A stretch of 64,000 nucleotides of DNA from Lumbricus rubellus (Eukaryota > Annelida > Clitellata > Crassiclitellata > Lumbricidae): the NCBI GenBank assembly GCA_945859605.1, contig OX243825.1, positions 19,673,967 through 19,737,966 of the forward strand. The letters are read 5' to 3'. The notes below the pieces were generated by a model. It was not told where the DNA came from. It worked only from the letters and a program-made list of their open reading frames with translations, and ran no database searches. A program made the position numbers and the translations under genes. Numbering within the stretch: position 1 is the first letter of the stretch; each line of letters starts with the position of its first letter. Positions 57,060-64,000 of the stretch are shown piece after piece.

Positions 57060-60000
57060 TCACTCTAGTCCCCTGCTCAAGTAATCTGAAATTACATTGT
57101 TGGACCCCTTGATGTATCTAATAGTAAACGAATAATTTTGCAAGGCTAGACTCCATCTCATAACCCTTGCATTTTTCATTCTTCCCTCTTTCATATACTG
57201 CAATCCGCAATGGTCTGTCTCAATCACAAACTGCTTGCCGCATAAATATCTGTCGAACCTACTTACGCCCCACATTATGGCTAAGCATTCTCTTTCTTCC
57301 ACCGAATATCTCATCTCTCGCTCAAGTAACTTCCTGCTCGCATATGCTATGGGATGATTCACCCCCTCATATTCCTGCATTATTACGCATCCGATCCCTT
57401 TTCCACTTGCATCCGTTTGCAATATGAACTCCTTCTCTAAGTTCGGTAATCTCAGAATTGGTGCCTTTGCCAGTTCTTCTTTCAACTGCATAAAACTGTT
57501 CTCCAATTTCTCATTCCATTCGACATTTCCAGGTGACAACTTCTTTGTCAAATCACTTAGCGGTGCCATTATTTCTGCACAGTGTGGAATGAATTTTCTA
57601 TAGTAATTCACTGCTCCGATGAAACTCCTCACTTGTTTTTTCGTCTTTGGTCTAGGCATATCAATGATCTTGTCCACAGACTCTTCTTTTGGACTGATGT
57701 CATCATTATTCAACGTGTGACCCAAGAAATCTATTTTTCCGTACCCTAATGAGCATTTCTTTGGTTTCAATGTTAGGTTGGCTTCCCTAACCCTTTCAAA
57801 AAATATCTCCAGTGTTTCCAAGTGATCCTGCCATCCTTCATTGTGGGCTAATATGTCATCCACATAACTTTCAAGGTTTTCTGTTCCATGCAGAATTTTC
57901 CTGATTAGTCTGTTGTAACTCGAAGCACTATTTACTAATCCGAATGGCATTACATTGAATTTATACATGCCATTGGCACAAATGAACGTGGTATAATCTT
58001 TCGACTCTGGACTCATTGGGATCTGCCAATAGCCCTTGCAAAAATCAAACTTACTGTAGATTCTGCTCCCACTCAGCTTATTAAATATATCTTCGTTTGA
58101 CATCATAGGTTCAGGGTCAAATACTGTAACCTTATTCAACTGTTTGTAGTTGCAGCACAGCCTATTGCTACCGTCTGCCTTCTTTACCACCACCAATGGT
58201 GCCGCGTAAGCTGCCTCCGATCTCTCTATTATATTATTCTCCAACATTGTCTGAATTTCCTTATCGATTTCCTTTTGTAAATGATATGGAGTTGGATACG
58301 CTCTCTGTCTAACTGGTTCCTCGTTTGTCAAATGTATTTCATGCTTGACCAAATCTGTTCTTCCAGGTTTGTCCGTGAAAATATCTTCATATCTTTTCAA
58401 TAAATTCCTTAAGTCTCTCTTCTGATTTTCTTCCAGCTTGGGATTTATGTCCACATCTTTGTAAGTTTCTGTCTGCTTACTTATGTACAAGTCCAATATT
58501 TCTTCCTCTTCATCTTCTCCTTCCTTCCCATCATGCACAATTGCTGATACATATGCCACTATCTTACCATCTGGCTTTTCTTCTTCTCTCTCATTATACT
58601 TCTTCAGCATGTTGATATGGTAAGTCTTGACTTTACCTTTCTCAATCTCTATCCTATAATCATGATCTCCGATTTTATCTCTCACTATGAATGGTCCCTT
58701 CCATTTCACTAACATCTTGTTCTTTGAACTTGGTAATAACAATAGTACTTTCTCGCCTATTTCTAGTTTTCTGTACCTTGCTTTCTTATCATAATACTTT
58801 TTATTCCTTGCATTTGCCACGTGGATTGCTTTCTGAGCCATGTCGCAAGTTTCTTCAATGCGTTCCCTCAGATCAATCATGTATGTGTATACATCCTTGA
58901 CTTCTTCTTCAACTGTTTCATTTGTCCATAATTCTTTAAGTATTTGCATTGGACCTCTGCATGATCTTCCAAATATTAACTCGAATGGAGTGAATCCATG
59001 ACTCTCATGTACTGTGTCTCTCAGAGCAAACAGTAATGGGGCTAAATAGCGATCCCATTCCTTCTCCTGTTCTCCCATTAGCTTCCTTAATGTGGCCTTT
59101 ATAGTACCGTTTAGTCTTTCGACACATCCGTTCCCCATGGCGTGATAAGGACTTGTTAATGTGTGCTTTATCAGTAACATCTTGTTTACTTCCGCCATAA
59201 GTTCTGATGTAAACTGACTTCCACGATCTGTGTGTATCTTTTCCGGCACTCCCATACGACAGTAGAAGCCAAACAATGCTTCTGCTACTTCTTCTGTACT
59301 GATCCCTTTCAACGGAATTGCTTCAGGGTATCTGGTGCTCAAATCTATGATGGTCAGTATGTACCGATATCCCCTGGTTGACATTGGGTGTACCTCCCCT
59401 ATGATGTCTATGCAAATATGTTTGAACGGCACATCTAATACTGGTAGATGGCCCATTGGTGCTCTGTAATTCACTTTCTTGTCTACAGATTTCTGGCAAA
59501 TATCGCAACTCAAGACGTATCTTCGTATATCCTGTCTGATTGCTGGCCAATAAAATTCATTGAGAATTTTGTCGTGTGTTTTTCTCATGCCTAAATGAGC
59601 TGACAACAACGAATTGTGTGCCACTGCCAACACCTTACTTCTCAACCGTTTAGACACCATCAATTGCCATTTCACTTCATCCTTCAATACCTCCTTGTAT
59701 CTTCTATACAGTAATCCATTTCTCTTGACATATGACATTACATCTATTCTGCTATCTTGACCATCCCAATCTATTGCTCCATCCAAACATTTCTTTAACG
59801 TCTCATCTTGACTCTGCATTTCCTGTATTTCTTTTGCTGTCACATTTAGATCAGGCATCTTTGCTATCTTCAATGGTTTGTACTTTGTTGTTCTTTTGAC
59901 CTCAGCTCTGGTCTCAACTGCTGCTGCTGTATTTGTTTCCTCTGTCTCATTTACTGTTACATCGTCAGTGAATTTCACTGACTTTTTGTCATGTACTGAT

Positions 60001-62063
60001 CTATCTCTAGATTTAGATCTGTCTCTCAATATGCTCTTGCTTTTCACTTCAGCAATTGCATTCTTTGGTTCTCCACTGATTATATCCTTCTGTTTTCCAT
60101 GTGTGATCTGGTATTGTATACCTTCGATCATCCCAATTATAACTGGCATCGACGGATTTTCCATGACCATCGCTTGTACCTCTCCACTAAAGTATTCACT
60201 CTCTATGTTTATCTTGGCTAGTGGAAAACATCTCAAACTTCCATCGACCAATACACAATGTGTCTCCTCACCTGTCAAATCTGTGTCGTCTATTAACGAA
60301 CGTTTAATTATGCAACATGTCGATCCAGAATCATAGAGACACCTGACATTTCTCCCGTTCACTTTTACTTCATGTTCACTTCTGTTTTCTAGATTCATGC
60401 ATCCGACATTGGTTCCAGTCACCAAAGCACTTGCAGCTGTTTGCATGGGTAATGCTTTAATCATCTTGTCATCTACCCTATGTTGGTCCTTTGTAACATT
60501 ACTCATTTTTTGCATTTCAATCTGCTGTCTGGCCCTATATGTCTGATTCTCGAATATTTGCACTGCGGCTGCAGTGTGTCTGACAGCTTCTTTATTCTTG
60601 TGTGGGCACGAATATGCCTTATGGTTCTCACCGCAGAGGAAACAAGTAATTTTATGTCCCACGGTGTTCTCACGTTCTCGACTGAACCCTCTGTTTGAAC
60701 TTACACCACGGTTCACTTCCCGATTTATTCTGACATCATTTCTACCTCTGTTTTGGCTGTTTCCAAATCCTTCTTTGGATTTATTCTCAAAGGGTCTGTT
60801 GTTTGTCCTTTCATTGTGGAATTTCACATCTGGTTTTATGCTTGCCTCTGCATATTTGTAGCCATGTGCCTCTATGTATGACTCAGCACACGCTAACATT
60901 TCTTTCAAACTTGTCTTCCCTTTCTCTTTGATAAACATTCTTAGCTCTGTGCTGCACGTCAGGTAAAATTGATCCTTTAATAACAATTCTTCTACTCCTT
61001 CATAGGTCTCTTCGAAGCCTGCTTGAGAAATCCACTGTCGCATGTAGCGTCGCAGTCTGTAAATAAAATTGGTCGGTGTTTCTCCGGCTTCCATTTTGCT
61101 TGTCTTGAACCTGTGTCTATATCCACCTTCAGTTAACTGGAATCGTTTTAGCAACTGTGTCTTCAGACATTCATAATCTTGAGCTTCCTCCACAGACAGT
61201 CTCTGGTATACTTCCAGTGCTCTTGACTCAAGGTGTCTAGCTAACACTAGTGACCACACTTCCTTCTTTATCTCGTATGCTACACAAGTTCGTTCGAACC
61301 GCAACAGGTAAGCGTCTAAACAATCTTTGTTTTCGTTGAAGATGGGGAATTTGATATCCCTCATCCCTCTGTTGTTCCTGTTGTGTTCCCCTTGTTGTGG
61401 ATTGTCACCTTGTTGTGGATTGTCACCAACCATTGTGAATGATGCACTTCCACTTTCTCTGTCTTGACCTCTGGATTCAATTTCTCTCATTCTTACTTGT
61501 GATTCAATCCGTGCTAATTCTAGCTGTAGCTCACGTTGTTGTTGTGCTTCAGTCGCTTCACGGATCTGTCTGGCATCTGATTCTGCGGCTAAGCGTTTTT
61601 CTCGTGCTTCAGTCGCTTCACGGATCTGTCTGGCATCTGATTCTGCGGCTAAGCGTTTTTCTCGTGCTTCAGTCTCCGCACTCCTAATTGCTTCTAACTC
61701 AATTTCGGCCTTTCTAGCCTGCATTGCTGCTTGGGTCTTCCTGTCTTCGGCTTCAGCCTCAAGCCTTCTTGTATCTGCAGCTGTCTGAGCATCTAATTCT
61801 GCTCTTCTTATTTCCGCTTCTATTTTCTTTGTTTCGGCTTCCGCTTTCTTAGCATCGGCTGCTAACTCAGCTTTCTTTACCTCTGCCTCGGCCTTAATCC
61901 TCTCTAATGCTTCAGCGGCTTCCTTTGCAAACGCCCTTTCGGCTATTCTATCTTGCCGCTGTTCCGCCTGTCTTTCTTTAACAAACGTACGAAGCTCCTC
62001 TCCACTTAGCTCTAACTCTTTGGCTATCTTCGCCCAGCTTTCGAAATCACTGTTGGCCATCAC
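57060..62063 (-). CDS. Gmr1-type Gag-Pol polyprotein, intact single frame
   Basis: 1667 residues. 20-200: Ala/Glu/Lys/Arg coiled coil with an exact 20-residue tandem duplication. 235-400: capsid resembling the SCAN fold (RRYMRQWISQAGFEETYEGV, LKEMLACAESYIEAHG). C474-C477-H481-C486: zinc knuckle. 578-580: protease DSG. 817-856: integrase zinc-binding H2C2 (HNSLLSAHLG, CDICQ). Integrase triad D886, D946, E982, then the GPF/Y module (WKGPFIV) at 1121. RT from about 1250, with YVDD at 1400-1403. RNase H from 1545, with D1551, E1589, D1617 and D1660. IN lies before RT, as in copia, although IN and RT themselves are of Ty3/gypsy type. All catalytic residues checked are present. It would make virus-like particles and new DNA copies in the host cell. 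No env-like frame was seen. Confidence 0.95.
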   Translation of the reverse strand: MMANSDFESWAKIAKELELSGEELRTFVKERQAEQRQDRIAERAFAKEAAEALERIKAEAEVKKAELAADAKKAEAETKKIEAEIRRAELDAQTAADTRRLEAEAEDRKTQAAMQARKAEIELEAIRSAETEAREKRLAAESDARQIREATEAREKRLAAESDARQIREATEAQQQRELQLELARIESQVRMREIESRGQDRESGSASFTMVGDNPQQGDNPQQGEHNRNNRGMRDIKFPIFNENKDCLDAYLLRFERTCVAYEIKKEVWSLVLARHLESRALEVYQRLSVEEAQDYECLKTQLLKRFQLTEGGYRHRFKTSKMEAGETPTNFIYRLRRYMRQWISQAGFEETYEGVEELLLKDQFYLTCSTELRMFIKEKGKTSLKEMLACAESYIEAHGYKYAEASIKPDVKFHNERTNNRPFENKSKEGFGNSQNRGRNDVRINREVNRGVSSNRGFSRERENTVGHKITCFLCGENHKAYSCPHKNKEAVRHTAAAVQIFENQTYRARQQIEMQKMSNVTKDQHRVDDKMIKALPMQTAASALVTGTNVGCMNLENRSEHEVKVNGRNVRCLYDSGSTCCIIKRSLIDDTDLTGEETHCVLVDGSLRCFPLAKINIESEYFSGEVQAMVMENPSMPVIIGMIEGIQYQITHGKQKDIISGEPKNAIAEVKSKSILRDRSKSRDRSVHDKKSVKFTDDVTVNETEETNTAAAVETRAEVKRTTKYKPLKIAKMPDLNVTAKEIQEMQSQDETLKKCLDGAIDWDGQDSRIDVMSYVKRNGLLYRRYKEVLKDEVKWQLMVSKRLRSKVLAVAHNSLLSAHLGMRKTHDKILNEFYWPAIRQDIRRYVLSCDICQKSVDKKVNYRAPMGHLPVLDVPFKHICIDIIGEVHPMSTRGYRYILTIIDLSTRYPEAIPLKGISTEEVAEALFGFYCRMGVPEKIHTDRGSQFTSELMAEVNKMLLIKHTLTSPYHAMGNGCVERLNGTIKATLRKLMGEQEKEWDRYLAPLLFALRDTVHESHGFTPFELIFGRSCRGPMQILKELWTNETVEEEVKDVYTYMIDLRERIEETCDMAQKAIHVANARNKKYYDKKARYRKLEIGEKVLLLLPSSKNKMLVKWKGPFIVRDKIGDHDYRIEIEKGKVKTYHINMLKKYNEREEEKPDGKIVAYVSAIVHDGKEGEDEEEEILDLYISKQTETYKDVDINPKLEENQKRDLRNLLKRYEDIFTDKPGRTDLVKHEIHLTNEEPVRQRAYPTPYHLQKEIDKEIQTMLENNIIERSEAAYAAPLVVVKKADGSNRLCCNYKQLNKVTVFDPEPMMSNEDIFNKLSGSRIYSKFDFCKGYWQIPMSPESKDYTTFICANGMYKFNVMPFGLVNSASSYNRLIRKILHGTENLESYVDDILAHNEGWQDHLETLEIFFERVREANLTLKPKKCSLGYGKIDFLGHTLNNDDISPKEESVDKIIDMPRPKTKKQVRSFIGAVNYYRKFIPHCAEIMAPLSDLTKKLSPGNVEWNEKLENSFMQLKEELAKAPILRLPNLEKEFILQTDASGKGIGCVIMQEYEGVNHPIAYASRKLLEREMRYSVEERECLAIMWGVSRFDRYLCGKQFVIETDHCGLQYMKEGRMKNARVMRWSLALQNYSFTIRYIKGSNNVISDYLSRGLE
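61549..61668 (-). repeat. Exact 60-bp tandem duplication inside gag
   Basis: Two consecutive 60-bp units match base for base. They encode the duplicated block AREKRLAAESDARQIREATE in the coiled coil. The duplication keeps frame and heptad-like spacing. Confidence 0.9.
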
Positions 62064-63180
62064 TTACTGACTTACTTCAAATTAGCAAGTAGTAAAATAT
62101 AGGCAAAAAATGCGCTATATAATTTCTGAACACAGAAATCAATTCAATATATCAGTCGCTGTGGACTCTTTAAAATGCACTCTACAGTTCTAAAATGCAA
62201 GTCTCTATCAGTTCAGCTTTACATTCAGAAAATCAATATACTAGCAATATTGTTCTATGCTGTTTCTAGTGTCATCAATGTTCAATTAGATCAGTTTTAA
62301 GCTGACTAACATCCCGGAATCTGAGTCCCCATACTGTCGCATACCAGGTCTTACCCTAGACGCTTTATAAACTCAGGGATTCGTAATGGGTGATCAAGAA
62401 TGATTACTAGAATTGACCTACAACAAGGAACACGCTGCATCTCATTTTTGATGTATATTAAAATATCAACATTCAACAGTAAATAATATTCAATACCCTA
62501 ACTACCTATTGTGGCGTATTTATCTACTAAAATATTATGAAGTTGTGCTTAGCTTCCTCAAGAGTTCCCTTCTTGAGTAGATGATGAGGTCCTTGTCCTT
62601 GGCACAGGGAAACTTGATTGGAAGGAAAGACGGGAAGAAAGGTCGCTTCTCCCTGGCTGCCCTCGGTCGCCGTTTCACCACCGCGTCGTCTTCGTTCTTC
62701 TGTGAGCACTGGCTACTCACACGTCTTCTTCACTTCTGCTTCGTCGTCGAATCACCACTTCTTCTCGTTACTCCGAAACTCCAATCGCAACTGGTTCTCG
62801 CAATGTCTTCTCGATCCCAAGATCGATGCCGAGCGAAAATTGACTTTGTTCGCTATTACAGTCCGACTTAAACTTCGAACATTTCTATCTAACCCAGGTA
62901 CTACGTTCCCTAGGATTTACAGATCAGCAGTGGAATAAACGTACAATAAGTCCCGTTTTTCACACTCAAATAAATGTCATCGGCGCATTCTGAATTAACG
63001 TTTTTGGTTGACAAATCGCAAAATGTCTGCCATTCTTTTCAGAATCTCATGCCCGAATCAGACCACGTGACTCTTCGGCTGCTCACAGTGTTGACGATCG
63101 TCTGCTGCGCGAAACGCTGTTTTCGTGCCTCCTCAAGCGTTGACTGATTTTTGTAGCGCATTTGTGTTTGTGATTTCTAC

Positions 63181-63328
63181 TGTTATATTCGCTAATGCCA
63201 CAATTCAATTTATTAATTATCTATTAAATACGCCAATTAATTGTCTAGCTTAACTGTTACTTAGTATTAATAATTACACAGGTTATTAGTTAATTGATTC
63301 GTTTGTTAAGGAGCGTTTATTCGCTACA
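63181..63328 (-). repeat. Gmr1-type 5' LTR
   Basis: 148 bp. On the minus strand it starts TGTAGCGAATAAACGC and ends GCGAATATAACA. Confidence 0.93.
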
Positions 63329-63484
63329 GCTCCGTCATTCTGTTTTTCTGAACAATGAAAAACAGAAAGAGAAACAATAATGCAGCTTTTGCGGAAGACA
63401 CCATACAGGCATCAAGAGGAGTTAAAGGACGACATCAATATGGCGATAGGCTACAGGTCTAGCTATAGGCAGAATGCTGCACTA

Positions 63485-63640
63485 TAGGCAGGGCTGAAAG
63501 TGAGCCGGGTCTGTCCGGGTCTGCGACCCGGCATCGATTTTCGAGACCTGCTGTTGCCGGGTCTCAGCCGGGTCGCAAAAAGGTCGCCAGGTGCCAAAAA
63601 CTAGGTAAAAATGGTAGGATTTTGGATAAGTTTTGGCAGG
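63485..63640. repeat. Possible hAT-type MITE end
   Basis: Begins CAGGGCTGAAAGTGAGCC, and GCCGGGTC motifs are repeated in both orientations. The other end was not identified. Confidence 0.35.
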
Positions 63641-63848
63641 GTATACGCTTGTAAAAGGCAGGTTATACGGGGTACACGCGAGGAAATGAGAGTGTATGCG
63701 TCTATTCAGGAGTATTTCGAAGCGAATGACTAACTTTTTCGGCAGTGACGTAACTAGCGTTGGGCTTGGAGGGGGCTTCCAAACGAAGCTGAGGCCCCTC
63801 AAATGAATCAAGCCGTTGTATGCTTACGGCTAAATACTCGTCATACTC

Positions 63849-64000
63849 AGGGCTTAAAGTGTGCCAGGACGGTCATGGACGGCGTCCTGGCACTTATTTT
63901 CAAGGCAGGACGCCGTCCTATGACTTATTTGGCCAGCACTGTCAGGACGGTCGTCCATGACTGCATGGACGGCGTCCATGCAGTTACGGACGACCGGCCA
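63849..64000. mobile_element. hAT-type MITE, family 2, cut by the window end
   Basis: Starts CAGGGCTTAAAGTGTGCC, like the end of 9365-9570, and has the same ggacggcgtcc motifs, several of them in inverted orientation. The right end lies outside the window. Confidence 0.65.

Larger units (their letters stand above)
56753..63328 (-). mobile_element. Ty3/gypsy LTR retrotransposon of Gmr1 type (PR-IN-RT-RNase H order)
   Basis: Two LTRs of 148 bp, 63181-63328 (5') and 56753-56900 (3'), appear identical along their length and have TG...CA ends. AAGGGGGGCATT just before the 3' LTR is the polypurine tract. A leader of about 1.1 kb precedes one uninterrupted Gag-Pol frame. The identical LTRs and intact frame argue for a very recent, possibly active copy. 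The sequence after the 5' LTR (GTAGAAATCACAAACAC) does not begin with TGG, so the primer is not the usual tRNA 3' end or not recognised. No matching target duplication was found: the outer flanks read gcgtctac and gctccgtc on the plus strand. Confidence 0.93.

Overview
This is a eukaryotic, repeat-rich window, most probably from a marine invertebrate. The evidence is split genes with GT-AG introns, TATA boxes and AATAAA signals, metazoan secreted and signalling protein families, LTR retrotransposons, LINE and SINE tails, hAT-type MITEs and very long microsatellites. The species cannot be fixed from the sequence. A Gmr1-type Ty3/gypsy element, a group first described from deuterostomes, and tRNA-derived SINEs are compatible with a deuterostome or another marine invertebrate.

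Layout. (1) 0.6-13.7 kb, minus strand: two tandem genes for secreted proteins, both assembled here exon by exon with matching intron phases. The distal one (676-3288) encodes a signal peptide, a CUB domain, a Cys-rich segment and a Thr-rich linker, and runs off the left edge. The proximal one (6993-13636) is complete, with six exons and 282 residues. It has a trypsin/chymotrypsin fold with His and Asp in place, but the catalytic Ser is replaced by Ala, so it is a predicted inactive serine protease homologue. (2) 13.7-29 kb: no convincing gene. It holds long (ACAT/ATGT)n arrays, SINEs, LINE 3' ends, MITEs, and weak candidates for a promoter/5' UTR exon and a signal-peptide exon. (3) 29.4-43.9 kb, plus strand: a five-exon TNF-superfamily ligand gene of 399 aa. 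It is a type II membrane protein with a basic furin-like stalk and a C-terminal TNF homology domain of EDA/BAFF-like character. Its introns carry SINE, LINE and hAT-MITE insertions and a long GA/GACA tract. (4) 44-47.7 kb: intergenic, with CATT repeats and a MITE. (5) 47760-51572, plus strand: a Ty1/copia element with both LTRs, an intact 5-bp target duplication and a half-tRNA-iMet primer site. An internal deletion removes the end of RT and most of RNase H. (6) 54.0-56.7 kb, minus strand: an unrecognised repetitive protein gene broken by two 1-nt frameshifts and a SINE insertion. (7) 56753-63328, minus strand: an apparently intact Ty3/gypsy element with identical 148-bp LTRs, a 1667-aa Gag-Pol in one frame, and the unusual order PR-IN-RT-RNase H.

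How things fit together. The two secreted proteins at the left are neighbours on one strand and may act in the same extracellular setting, but that is inference. The tRNA-derived SINE and a LINE family share a 3' hairpin (AGCGCCTCT...AGAGGCGCT), which suggests that the SINE is mobilised by that LINE. Several hAT-type MITE families, with 8-bp target duplications visible in many copies, have reshaped introns. One of them now sits 14 bp from a splice acceptor.
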